This document shows positions 52,485 to 60,411 of a stretch of 64,000 nucleotides of DNA, piece after piece (the first letter of the stretch is position 1; every line of letters starts with the position of its first letter). The DNA lies in contig NZ_FZOH01000009.1 in NCBI RefSeq assembly GCF_900188205.1, positions 1-64,000 on the forward strand. The letters are read 5' to 3'. Below the pieces are notes generated by a model that was given only the letters and a program-made list of their open reading frames with translations, was not told the origin of the DNA and did not search any database. This stretch comes from Geodermatophilus saharensis. Its GTDB lineage: Bacteria; Actinomycetota; Actinomycetes; Mycobacteriales; Geodermatophilaceae. The translations under genes were made by a program, and so were the position numbers.

Positions 52485-53009
52485 ATGACCCAGCCCGACC
52501 CCGGAGCCGTCCACTCCGCGCTCAACGACGCCGAGTTCCCCGACGACGAGCGGGGCCTGACCGGGGTGGCCGAGGACGCCGGCAGCGACGCCGGCGCGAC
52601 GCGCCCGGAGGGGCAGACCGCCCGCGACGTGTTCCCCGAGGACGAGGGCATCCCGGAGGTCTCGCAGGACGACTCCCCCGGCATCGCGGCCTCCGAGGAC
52701 CCCGAGTTCGCGCCGCTGCCGCGGGAGGACCCCGGCGCCTCGATCGACTTCGGCACCACCGCCGCCGAGCAGTCCGAGGGCGAGTCGCTCAGCGGCCGCC
52801 TGGAGCGCGAGGTGCCCGACGTGCAGCCCGGTGTGCGTCCGGCGGAGGACCCGCAGGCGGCGTCGATGCAGCTCGAGCAGGACACCTCGACGACGTTCGA
52901 CAGCGACTCGGGCACGAACAAGACCGCCGACGACGTCGAGGCCACCGCCGACCGCCGCGCCGGGGGCGAGGGCCCGGAGGAGGCCGCCGTCCACGTGCTC
53001 GACACCTGA
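52485..53009 (+). CDS. DUF5709 family protein
   Basis: 174 residues from ATG 52485, with GAGGGAGGAA upstream. Strongly acidic and probably disordered (DAEFPDDERGLTGVAEDAGS, EDEGIPEVSQDD, SLSGRLEREVPDVQ). It has no membrane segment. These small acidic proteins occur across Actinobacteria and are often stress-induced; the role is unknown. Neighbouring genes are stress regulators. Confidence 0.82.
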   Translation: MTQPDPGAVHSALNDAEFPDDERGLTGVAEDAGSDAGATRPEGQTARDVFPEDEGIPEVSQDDSPGIAASEDPEFAPLPREDPGASIDFGTTAAEQSEGESLSGRLEREVPDVQPGVRPAEDPQAASMQLEQDTSTTFDSDSGTNKTADDVEATADRRAGGEGPEEAAVHVLDT

Positions 53010-53269
53010 TCCCCCGGCTCCCCCGGTTCCCCGACCGGCCCGGCAGGTCACCCGCTGAGGGGGTCCTGCCGGGCTGGTTGGCGTGCGGCCATCCGGTTGT
53101 CTACGTTGTAAATGCGGTTGAGCAGGCAGCCGCGCGCGCCGGCCGACCGTTCCCGGCGTGTTCCCCACGACCGACCGCCCACCCGGGGTACCGACGTCCC
53201 CGGTCTCCGCGGCGGTAGATTGACCGGTGGCCGTTCCGTTCGGCGCGGCCACTGAGAGGAGCTGCGTCC

Positions 53270-53668
53270 GTGACCGCATCCGACCTGCCCGCCGGGGGGC
53301 AGCCCGACGTGTCCACCGAGGGCACGGAGGCTCCCTTCGACGACGTGATCACGCTCTCGACCTCCACCGGTGAGGACGGCGCGGTCACGGTGACGGTCGT
53401 CGGCGAGGTCGACACCTTCACCGCGCCGGTGCTCCGCTCCTCGTTGGACACCCAGCTCGAGCAGCAGCCCCGCGAACTGGTCATCGACCTGTCCGGCGTC
53501 CAGTTCCTGGGGTCGGCCGGCCTGGCCGTCCTCGTCGAGACGCAGAAGTCGGCCCGCGCCCGCGACGTCGGCCTGCGCCTGGTCGCCACCACCCGGGCCG
53601 TCACCCGCCCGCTGGAGGTCACCGGCCTGATCGACCTGTTCACCATCGTGGACAGCAGCGCCCGCTGA
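53270..53668 (+). CDS. STAS-domain anti-sigma factor antagonist
   Basis: 132 residues, GTG 53270 with GAGAGGAG upstream. STAS fold with VGEVDTFTAPVLRSSLD and LVIDLSGVQFLGSAGLAVLVE, where the Ser in GSAGLAV is the usual phosphorylation site. It probably binds an RsbW-type kinase and frees SigF when unphosphorylated. An acidic N-terminal extension (about 25 residues) precedes the domain. It is followed by a strong terminator. Confidence 0.92.
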   Translation: MTASDLPAGGQPDVSTEGTEAPFDDVITLSTSTGEDGAVTVTVVGEVDTFTAPVLRSSLDTQLEQQPRELVIDLSGVQFLGSAGLAVLVETQKSARARDVGLRLVATTRAVTRPLEVTGLIDLFTIVDSSAR

Positions 53669-53687
53669 CCGTCCGCCGCACCATCCC

Positions 53688-53723
53688 CGACGAGGCCCCG
53701 CTCCGGCGGGGCCTCGTCGCTTT
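53688..53723 (+). terminator. Intrinsic terminator after the STAS gene
   Basis: CGACGAGGCCCCGC (53688-53701) pairs perfectly with GCGGGGCCTCGTCG (53706-53719), 14 bp, loop TCCG, followed by CTTT. It is the best intrinsic terminator in the window. Confidence 0.85.
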
Positions 53724-53757
53724 CCGGGACCCGGTTCAGGCGGACGGCAAGCGGCAC

Positions 53758-53823
53758 TGGAAGGACCCGCCTGCCCCCCACCGCTCACAGGCTCACGGCG
53801 GGCCCCTGCAGGCGGGCCGCCTA
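53758..53823 (-). repeat. Structured intergenic repeat, copy E (inverted orientation)
   Basis: On the minus strand it follows the topoisomerase stop directly: TAG-GCGGCCCGCCTGCAGGG and ends GGGTCCTTCC. Outer stem CCCGCCTGC/GCAGGCGGG is a perfect 9-bp pair. Inner stem CCGCC-type/GGTGGGG with a loop containing GAGCCTGTGAG. Relative to its neighbouring stop codon it lies in the opposite orientation to copies B, C and D. Confidence 0.75.
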
Positions 53824-54831
53824 AGCGGACAACAAGCGGCACACTGCTTGCTCGAGCACCTTCTGGGCCTCGCGGTCGTCGTCGGTCTGCGTCAGCTCAC
53901 CGAGCGCGTCGGCGACGGTCTCGCCGTGCTCGTACCGGTCGACCACCCGCGGGTCGACGTAGCTGGCCTTGCAGACCGCGGGGGTGTTGCCCAGCTGCTC
54001 CGACACCCGCACGTAGGCGTCCCGGATGGTCTTGTCCCGCTCGGTCTTGGTCCTGGGGAAGGGCCGCTCGGCCAGCGCGGCGGCCATCATCACCGTGGCG
54101 TTCCACGTCCGGAAGTCCTTGGCGGTGATCTCCGCGCCGCTGACCTCCTTGAGGTAGGCGTTGATCTCGTCGCTGGTGACGTCGCGCCAGCTGCCGTCCT
54201 CCAGCTGGTAGGCCAGCAGCTCCTCCCCCGCGTCGTCGGGGCGTTCGAGCAGCTGCCGGACGACGGTCGCCGTCGGCCGGTCGGTGATCTCCACCTCGCG
54301 CTCGATGCTTCCCTTGGCGGTGTACCGGAAGTAGGTGCGCTCGCCGCGGACCGTGACGTGCTCCCGGCGCAGCGTGGCCAGGCCGTAGGTGCCGTTCTCC
54401 TCGGCGTACTCCTCGCTGCCGATCCGGAAGGTGCCCAGGTCCAGCAGCCGCAGCGCGCAGGCGAGCACCCGCTCGCGGTTGGGCCCGCGGGTCCGCAGCG
54501 CCGCGGCGACGCGGTCGCGGACGTCGGGCAGCTCGGAGGCGATCGCCAGGACCCGCTCGTGCTTCTCCGCGTCGCGCCGGGCCCGCCAGGCGTCGTGGTA
54601 GCGGTACTGCCGCCGTCCCGCGGCGTCGAGGCCGGTGGCCTGGATGTGACCGTTGGGCCACGGGCAGATCCAGACGTCCTTCCACGCCGGGGGGATGGCG
54701 ATGCCCTTGATCCGGTCGAGCCGCTCGGGGTCGCGGATGAGCGCGCCGGTCTCGTCGCGGTAGGCGAAGCCGCGCCCGGCGCGGCGCCGGGTCCAGCCGG
54801 GGCCGTGCACGTTGCTGCGCCGCAGTCTCAC
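53821..54831 (-). CDS. DNA topoisomerase IB (poxvirus/bacterial type)
   Basis: 336 residues from GTG 54831. The small bacterial topoisomerase IB: GFAYRDETGALI, IKGIAIPPAWKDVWICPWPN, GHIQATGLDAAGRRQYRYHD, RIGSEEYAEENGTYGLATL (catalytic Arg region), GSIEREVEITD, ITAKDFRTWNATVM (Lys/Arg-His region), and PAVCKASYVDPRVV (active-site Tyr). It relaxes supercoils by nicking one strand. It is convergent with the STAS gene. Confidence 0.95.
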   Translation of the reverse strand: MRLRRSNVHGPGWTRRRAGRGFAYRDETGALIRDPERLDRIKGIAIPPAWKDVWICPWPNGHIQATGLDAAGRRQYRYHDAWRARRDAEKHERVLAIASELPDVRDRVAAALRTRGPNRERVLACALRLLDLGTFRIGSEEYAEENGTYGLATLRREHVTVRGERTYFRYTAKGSIEREVEITDRPTATVVRQLLERPDDAGEELLAYQLEDGSWRDVTSDEINAYLKEVSGAEITAKDFRTWNATVMMAAALAERPFPRTKTERDKTIRDAYVRVSEQLGNTPAVCKASYVDPRVVDRYEHGETVADALGELTQTDDDREAQKVLEQAVCRLLSA

Positions 54832-54878
54832 GCCCCGTGGATGGGCAACCGGCCGGTCCGGTAAACCGGGCCCGCGGG

Positions 54879-56753
54879 TCAGCGCAGCTCGACCAGCCGC
54901 TGCAGCCCGCTGACCTCGAGGATGTGCCGGGTGACGCCGCCGTCCGGCGCGTGCACCACCAGCCGCCAGCCCTCGGACTCGGCGATGGCCGCCACGGCCA
55001 GCACCACCCGCACCGCGGCGCTGCTGAACAGGGTGACGGCGGTCAGGTCGAGCTCGACGCGGACGGTGCCGCCGTGGCTGGCCTCCAGCAGCCGGATCCG
55101 CAGCTGCTCGGCGCCGACCAGGTCGACGTCGCCGGCCGCGCGCACCACGGGGCTGCCGCCCGCCCGGTCGACGACGACCGTGGCCCCGGTGCCGCCCACC
55201 GGGTGCTCGGGCTCCTCGACGGGGCTCTGCCGCAGCCGGGTGCGCAGCGTGACCGTGGTGCCGTGCTCGCCGCGGACGACCATGCCGTCGACGAGCTGCC
55301 GCATGATCAGCAGGCCACGGCCGCGGTCGCCGGGGTCGCGGTCGGGCGGGCGCCAGGTGCCCTCGTCGTGCACGGTCACGGTGAGCACGCCGTCGACGTC
55401 GACCGCGGCGGTGACCCGCATCGGGCCGGGCTCGGTGTCGCGGTAGGCGTGCTCGGCGGCGTTGGCGCAGGCCTCGCCCACGGCCACCATCACGCCGACG
55501 CGGTCCTGCTCGCCCATGCCCAGCGCCGTCAGCCACGCCCCGAGGCGGCGGCGGACCGCGGGCAGCGCCGAGGGCACCGCCACCAGGTCCAGCTGCAGCG
55601 GCTCCACCGACCGGGAGCGGCGGTGCGCGACCAGGACGGCGACGTCGTCGGGGCGCCCGTCGGCGGTGAGCAGCCCGGCGGCGATCCGGGAGGCGAGCCC
55701 GGCCACGGCCTCGCCGTCGAGGGCGGCCGGGTCGGTGAGCGCGGTGCGGGCGACCTCGCTGAGCCGCCCCAGTCCCATGGAGGGCGGCGGGCCCGCGGCC
55801 GCCACCGCGCCGTCGGAGTAGAGGACCAGCGTGGCGCCGGGCTCGAGCTGCGCGCGGGACACCGGGGTGGCCGCGCCCGGGAGCGTGCCCAGCGGCGGGC
55901 GGGCGGCCACCGGCAGGTAGGTGGTGCGGCCGTCGGCGTGCACCAGCAGCGGCGGCGGGTGCCCGGCCGCGGCGAAGGCCAGCGCGCCGGTGGCGGCGTC
56001 GAGGACGGCGTAGAACACCGACGCGCCCTGGACGTCGTCCATCTGGGCGGCGAAGTCGTCGAGCGCCCCCAGGACGGCGGCCGGGGCGGGGTCGTGCAGC
56101 GCGCTGGAGCGCATCGCGCCGCGCAACCGGCTCATCGCGGCCGCGGCCGGCACCCCGTGGCCGACGGCGTCGCCGATGACCAGCGCCAGCCGGCCGTGCC
56201 CGAGCGGCACCGCGTCGTACCAGTCGCCGCCGGCGGCGCGCGCGGAGGTGGCGGGGTGGTAGCTGCCCGACAGGCGCACGTCGGGCAGCAGCGGCAGGGA
56301 CGGCGGCAGCAGCGAGAGCTGGGCCTCCCCGACGACGTCCGGGAGCGGCCCGGGCGGCGGGGCGTCGCCGACCCGGTCCTCGGCGCCGTCGGGCACCAGG
56401 CCGCCCTCGAGCACGAGCACCGCCCCGGGGTCGGGCCCCGCGGCCAGCGGGCGGACCGCCACCGTCACCGGCGGCCCCTCCTCGTCGAGGACGCCGGTGA
56501 GGGTCTGCGGACGGCCGGTGCGCAGCACGCTGGCGACCAGGTCGGCCACCGGCCGGCCCCCCACCACCGGCAGGTCGTACGGCGCGGCCCCCAGCTCACG
56601 GGCGCGGGCGTTGGCCCACACGGTGCGCTGCTCCGGACCGGTGACGAACCAGAGGGCCGAGGGCGCCTCCTCCAGGGCGGCGACCAACGCGGCCGGGCCC
56701 TCGTCCACGACGGGACGGGGCCCCGGCGGCGAGCTGCCCTGGCTGGTGTTCAT
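54879..56753 (-). CDS. PAS-PP2C(SpoIIE)-ATPase-STAS regulatory phosphatase
   Basis: 624 residues from ATG 56753. Order: PAS (about 22-110; APSALWFVTGPEQRTVWANA), PP2C/SpoIIE phosphatase (about 150-375; AGGDWYDAVPL, VIGDAVGHGVPAAAAMSRL, LVLYSDGAV, PDDVAVLV), HATPase anti-sigma-like kinase (about 390-510; VGEACANAAEHAYRD, DRGRGLLIMRQLVDGM), STAS (about 525-620; DVDLVGAEQLRIRLLE, LDLTAVTLFSSAAVRVVL, Ser-Ser at the phosphorylation position). It unites sensor, phosphatase, kinase and antagonist. It faces the anti-sigma/sigF operon and probably feeds signals into SigF. Confidence 0.93.
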   Translation of the reverse strand: MNTSQGSSPPGPRPVVDEGPAALVAALEEAPSALWFVTGPEQRTVWANARARELGAAPYDLPVVGGRPVADLVASVLRTGRPQTLTGVLDEEGPPVTVAVRPLAAGPDPGAVLVLEGGLVPDGAEDRVGDAPPPGPLPDVVGEAQLSLLPPSLPLLPDVRLSGSYHPATSARAAGGDWYDAVPLGHGRLALVIGDAVGHGVPAAAAMSRLRGAMRSSALHDPAPAAVLGALDDFAAQMDDVQGASVFYAVLDAATGALAFAAAGHPPPLLVHADGRTTYLPVAARPPLGTLPGAATPVSRAQLEPGATLVLYSDGAVAAAGPPPSMGLGRLSEVARTALTDPAALDGEAVAGLASRIAAGLLTADGRPDDVAVLVAHRRSRSVEPLQLDLVAVPSALPAVRRRLGAWLTALGMGEQDRVGVMVAVGEACANAAEHAYRDTEPGPMRVTAAVDVDGVLTVTVHDEGTWRPPDRDPGDRGRGLLIMRQLVDGMVVRGEHGTTVTLRTRLRQSPVEEPEHPVGGTGATVVVDRAGGSPVVRAAGDVDLVGAEQLRIRLLEASHGGTVRVELDLTAVTLFSSAAVRVVLAVAAIAESEGWRLVVHAPDGGVTRHILEVSGLQRLVELR

Positions 56754-56816
56754 CCGGCACAAGCACACAACAGCGCCTGCGGCCCGGCAACCGCGCACCG
56801 GGTCCGTCCGGCGCGC

Positions 56817-56842
56817 GTTTGACCTGCTCGGCCGCGGGGTAG
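56817..56842 (+). promoter_or_regulatory. SigF-type promoter of the anti-sigma/sigF operon
   Basis: GTTT (56817-56820), 16-bp spacer, GGGTAG (56837-56842). This fits the actinobacterial SigF consensus (GTTT-N15-17-GGGTA). It lies 150 bp upstream of the RsbW-type gene. Transcription would start near 56850. It implies that SigF drives its own operon. Confidence 0.8.
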
Positions 56843-56991
56843 CCCCCCGCGCTGGCGTGCGGCCGGGCGAGAGCCCCGGCCCCGCGCGGAGCGCACCACG
56901 ACCCGGCGGGCAGGATGGAGCCGGGTGCCCGCGGGCCCGCCCACGCGGGCGGCGCGGGAACCGAGCAGAACGGATGAGGAGCGGACGACGG

Positions 56992-57501
56992 ATGGCGGAC
57001 TCGAGCAGTGCCCTCGCCCAGGACGGGCGACGCGCCGAACGACTGGAACTGCGGGTGCCCACCACGCCGACCCAGCTCCCCGCGGTGCGCGCGATGGCCG
57101 GTGACCTGGCGATCCGCATGGACTACGACCTCGACTCGGTCGAGGACCTGCGCCTCGCGGTCGACGAGGCGTGCGCGACCCTGTCGGCCATCGCGCTGGG
57201 CGACGCGCCGCTGACGGTGGTGTTCGAGACCACCCGCGCCGGGCTGCACATCGACGCGTGGGTGCCCACCGCCGAGGGCACCGACGTCCCCCGCGACGGC
57301 TTCGGCTGGGCGGTGCTGCAGACCCTGGCCGACAACGTCGACGGCCACCGCGCCACCCAGGCGACGGTGCCCGGCGGTGACGGCAGCGGCGCGGCGGTGG
57401 CCGTGATCAGCATGGACAAGTACCTGCCCGGGCAGCGACCGGGCGAGCTCGTCGGCCGCGCGGGCAGCGGCATGGGCAGCGACCTCTCGGTCGCCCCGTG
57501 A
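56992..57501 (+). CDS. RsbW-type anti-sigma factor / serine kinase
   Basis: 169 residues from ATG 56992, with GAGGAG upstream; ATG 56974 is an in-frame alternative. HATPase fold: VEDLRLAVDEACATLSAIAL (N-box with E-A-C), GLHIDAWVPTAEG, DGFGWAVLQTLADNV (G box). The G2 region is degenerate but overall it matches SigF-type anti-sigma kinases. It binds SigF and is released when a STAS partner is dephosphorylated. It overlaps sigF by 4 bp (GTGA), so the pair is translated together. Confidence 0.9.
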   Translation: MADSSSALAQDGRRAERLELRVPTTPTQLPAVRAMAGDLAIRMDYDLDSVEDLRLAVDEACATLSAIALGDAPLTVVFETTRAGLHIDAWVPTAEGTDVPRDGFGWAVLQTLADNVDGHRATQATVPGGDGSGAAVAVISMDKYLPGQRPGELVGRAGSGMGSDLSVAP

Positions 57502-58547
57502 CGTCGGCGGCCGCCAGCAGCCGGGCCGTCGAGGAGGACACCCTGGACGACGTGCCGGAGACCACGCCCGACCCCGCGGAGGAGACCGTCCTGCCCCGCG
57601 ACGACGACGAGAGCACCGACGACGTCACCGACAGCGACACCGCCTCGGACGAGGACACCGAGGACACCGAGGACACCGAGGACACCGAGGACACCGAGGC
57701 CGACACGGACACGGAGGACGCCGACACCGAGGACGGCGACCGGACCGCGGACGCCGCCCGCGAGCCCGACAGCGCCCCGGTCTCGGACAACCGCCGCCGC
57801 GCCGAGCGCACCGCGCCGCTGTTCGCCGAGCTCGCGACGCTGGAGAAGGACGACCCCCGCCGCGAGCGGCTGCGCGAGATCCTGGTCGAGGAGCACCTGC
57901 CCCTGGTCCGGCACTTCGCCCGCCGGTTCAGCAACCGCGGCGAGCCCTTCGACGACCTGCTGCAGGTCGGCACGCTCGGCCTCATCGCGGCGATCGACCG
58001 GTTCGACCCCAACCGCGGCGTGGAGTTCCTCTCCTTCGCCGTCCCCACGATCACCGGTGAGATCAAGCGGCACTTCCGCGACCAGGGCTGGTCGGTGCGG
58101 GTGCCGCGCCGGCTGCAGGAGCTGCACCTGTCGCTGAACTCCGCCGTCGGGGAGCTCGCGCAGAAGAACGGGCGGGCGCCGACGCCGTCGGAGCTGGCCG
58201 AGCACCTGGGCATCCCGCGCGAGGAGGTCCTCGAGGGCCTCGCGGTGGCCAACGCCTACCGCAGCAGCTCCCTCGACGAGCGGCTCTCCGGCGAGGACGA
58301 CTCCCCCACGCTGGCCGCCACCCTCGGCGAGGAGGACGCCGCGCTCGAGGGCGTGGAGTACCGCGAGTCGCTGCAGCCGCTGCTGGCCACCATCCCGGCC
58401 CGGGAGCGGCGGATCCTCATCCTGCGGTTCTTCGGCAACATGACCCAGTCGCAGATCGCCGCCGACATCGGCATCTCGCAGATGCACGTCTCCCGGCTGC
58501 TGTCCCAGACGCTGGCCAAGCTCCGCGAGGGCCTCCTCAAGGACTAG
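57498..58547 (+). CDS. sigF: SigF-type alternative sigma factor with acidic N-terminal extension
   Basis: 349 residues from GTG 57498 (overlapping the anti-sigma stop). Residues 1-98 are a disordered acidic extension with (DTE) repeats (52-66, encoded by five GAGGACACC units). Region 2 (about 120-200) has LVRHFARRFSNRGEPFDDLL, QVGTLGLIAAIDRFDP and GVEFLSFAVPTITGEIKRHF. Region 3 and region 4 (about 300-345; IPARERRILILRFFGNMTQS, QIAADIGISQMHVSRLLS) follow. SigF of mycobacteria is near 260 residues, so the extension accounts for the extra length. It directs stress and stationary-phase genes. Confidence 0.94.
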   Translation: MTSAAASSRAVEEDTLDDVPETTPDPAEETVLPRDDDESTDDVTDSDTASDEDTEDTEDTEDTEDTEADTDTEDADTEDGDRTADAAREPDSAPVSDNRRRAERTAPLFAELATLEKDDPRRERLREILVEEHLPLVRHFARRFSNRGEPFDDLLQVGTLGLIAAIDRFDPNRGVEFLSFAVPTITGEIKRHFRDQGWSVRVPRRLQELHLSLNSAVGELAQKNGRAPTPSELAEHLGIPREEVLEGLAVANAYRSSSLDERLSGEDDSPTLAATLGEEDAALEGVEYRESLQPLLATIPARERRILILRFFGNMTQSQIAADIGISQMHVSRLLSQTLAKLREGLLKD

Positions 58548-58606
58548 AGCCCGTGCACTTCCGCGGAAGTGCACGGGCTCCGGGTCGGCCGCACGGGCTC
58601 CGGGTC
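58547..58606. repeat. 34-bp palindrome with CACTTCCGCGGAAGTG core and 16-nt direct repeat
   Basis: A perfect 34-bp palindrome runs 58547-58580 from the last base of the sigF stop. It shares its 16-bp core with the 21618-21641 palindrome. GCACGGGCTCCGGGTC then occurs twice (58571-58586 and 58591-58606, 20-bp period). Located between convergent sigF and the stomatin gene. Confidence 0.8.
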
Positions 58607-58612
58607 CGCTCC

Positions 58613-59800
58613 TCAGGCGCCCGGGGGCGTCCCGTCCTGCCGGGCGACGCCGTTCTCGGCGACCCGCGCCATGTCCGTCGTCGGTGGCAGCTGCGGAGAG
58701 GGCACGGCCGGGCCGGCGTCGGCGATGCTCGACATCTCGATCCGCGCCTCGGGCTGCGCGGCGGCCGGGGGCAGCTGCGACTCGAACCAGCCGCTGGTGT
58801 CGATCGGGTCGGTCGCGGCCGTCCCGTCGACCGACGGCGGGACGTCGAGGAACGACCGGCTCTCGCCGTCGCCCCCGCCGAGCCGGGACAGGCCCTCCAG
58901 CGCCTTGCTGAACTCGCTGGGGACGATCCACATCTTGTTCGCGTCGCCCTGGGCGATCTGCGGCAGCGTCTGCAGGTACTGGTAGGCCAGCAGGCCCTGG
59001 TCGGGCTTGCCGTCGTGGATGGCGCGGAACACCGTCTCGATGGACTTGGCCTGGCCCTGCGCCTGCAGGAACAGCGCCGCCCGCTCGCCCTCGGCCCGCA
59101 GGATCCGGCTCTGCCGCTCGGCCTCGGCGTCGAGGATCGCCGCCTGCTTGCGGCCCTCCGCCGAGAGGATCGCCGCCGCCTTCTGACCCTCGGCGCTGGT
59201 GATCGCCGACTGCCGCTGCCCCTCGGCCTGCAGGATGACCGCGCGCTTGTCGCGGTCGGCGCGCATCTGCTTCTCCATGGAGTCGCGGATGGTCGGCGGC
59301 GGGTCGATCGCCTTGATCTCGACGCGGGCCACCCGCAGGCCCCAGGGCCCGGTGGTGCCGTCGAGGACCTCGCGCAGCTGGCTGTTGATGCCGTCGCGGC
59401 CGGTGAGGGTGCCCTCGAGGTTGAGCCCGCCCACCACGTTGCGCAGCGTCGTGGTGGTCAGCTGCTCCATGCCGGTGATGTAGTTCGCGATCCCGTAGGT
59501 GGCCAGCCGCGGGTCGGTCACCTGGAAGTAGACGACGGTGTCGATGCCCACCTGCAGGTTGTCGGAGGTGATCACCGGCTGCGGCGGGAAGGAGACGACC
59601 TGCTCGCGCAGGTCGATGGTGGCCCGCACCCGGTCGACGAAGGGCAGCAGGAACGACAGGCCCGGCGAGAGCGTGCGGCTGTAACGACCCAGCCGCTCCA
59701 CCACCTTCGCCTGGGCCTGCGGGACGATCGTCACGCTCCTGGCCGCCACCAGCACGAACAGCACGACGACGACGATGAGTGCGATCAGGGCGGGGGTCAC
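58613..59800 (-). CDS. SPFH/stomatin family membrane protein
   Basis: 395 residues, GTG 59800 with GGAGG upstream. An N-terminal membrane anchor (about 3-20, ALIALIVVVVLFVLVA) precedes the SPFH domain (about 22-195; IVPQAQAKVVERLGRYSRTL, LDGTTGPWGLRVARVEIKAI) and a coiled-coil with repeated AEGxKxAAILxAEG units (about 200-260). A proline-rich tail follows. Stomatins form membrane platforms. It lies downstream of an NfeD gene, the conserved pairing. Confidence 0.93.
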   Translation of the reverse strand: MTPALIALIVVVVLFVLVAARSVTIVPQAQAKVVERLGRYSRTLSPGLSFLLPFVDRVRATIDLREQVVSFPPQPVITSDNLQVGIDTVVYFQVTDPRLATYGIANYITGMEQLTTTTLRNVVGGLNLEGTLTGRDGINSQLREVLDGTTGPWGLRVARVEIKAIDPPPTIRDSMEKQMRADRDKRAVILQAEGQRQSAITSAEGQKAAAILSAEGRKQAAILDAEAERQSRILRAEGERAALFLQAQGQAKSIETVFRAIHDGKPDQGLLAYQYLQTLPQIAQGDANKMWIVPSEFSKALEGLSRLGGGDGESRSFLDVPPSVDGTAATDPIDTSGWFESQLPPAAAQPEARIEMSSIADAGPAVPSPQLPPTTDMARVAENGVARQDGTPPGA

Positions 59801-59882
59801 GGGGGCCTCCAGGGGGTCGGTGCCTGACCGTGATCATCCCCCACCCGCCGCCGCGGGTCACCGGCCCGCGCGGCGGTTCGGG

Positions 59883-60323
59883 TCAGTGCTCCCCGAACGA
59901 CTCGCCCACCACGGCGGTGGCGCCGTCGACCTGCAGGATGCGCACGGTCGTGCCGACCTCGAAGGTCTCGTCGAACCCCGACCGCGCGGTCCACTCGTCG
60001 GCGCCCACCTGGATGCGGCCACCGGAGCGACCCACCTCGCGGGTGACCATGGCGGTGCGTCCGACCAGCGCCTGGACGCCGTCGAGGTGCCGCGGCGTCC
60101 GGTTCTCCAGGTGCGCCTTGGCCACCGGCCGGACGGCGGCGATGAGGAACGCCGAGACGGCGAGGAAGGCGATCAGCTGGACGGGCACGCCGCCCCCGGC
60201 GAGGGCGACCACCATGCCACCCAGCGCCCCGCCGGCGAACATCAGCAGGACCAGGTCGAGGCTGACCACCTCGCCGGCGGTGAACAGCCCCGCGGCCACC
60301 AGCCAGAGCACCCACGCAGCCAT
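59883..60323 (-). CDS. NfeD family membrane protein
   Basis: 146 residues from ATG 60323, with GGGAGG upstream. Two or three N-terminal helices (LWLVAAGLFTAGEVVSLDLV; LIAFLAVSAFLIAAV) and a C-terminal OB-fold (about 80-146; LVGRTAMVTREVGRSGGRIQ, GADEWTARS, VGTTVRILQVDGATAVV). It is the short NfeD1b-type without the protease domain. It forms a membrane partner of the stomatin encoded 82 bp downstream. Confidence 0.92.
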   Translation of the reverse strand: MAAWVLWLVAAGLFTAGEVVSLDLVLLMFAGGALGGMVVALAGGGVPVQLIAFLAVSAFLIAAVRPVAKAHLENRTPRHLDGVQALVGRTAMVTREVGRSGGRIQVGADEWTARSGFDETFEVGTTVRILQVDGATAVVGESFGEH

Positions 60324-60411
60324 GCCTGCATCCTCCCAGACGGCGGCACCGGCGAGTGCCGCTCTCGCGCCGGCTGCGCGCCCGGCCGGCCGCCCGACGT
60401 AGCCTCGCGGG

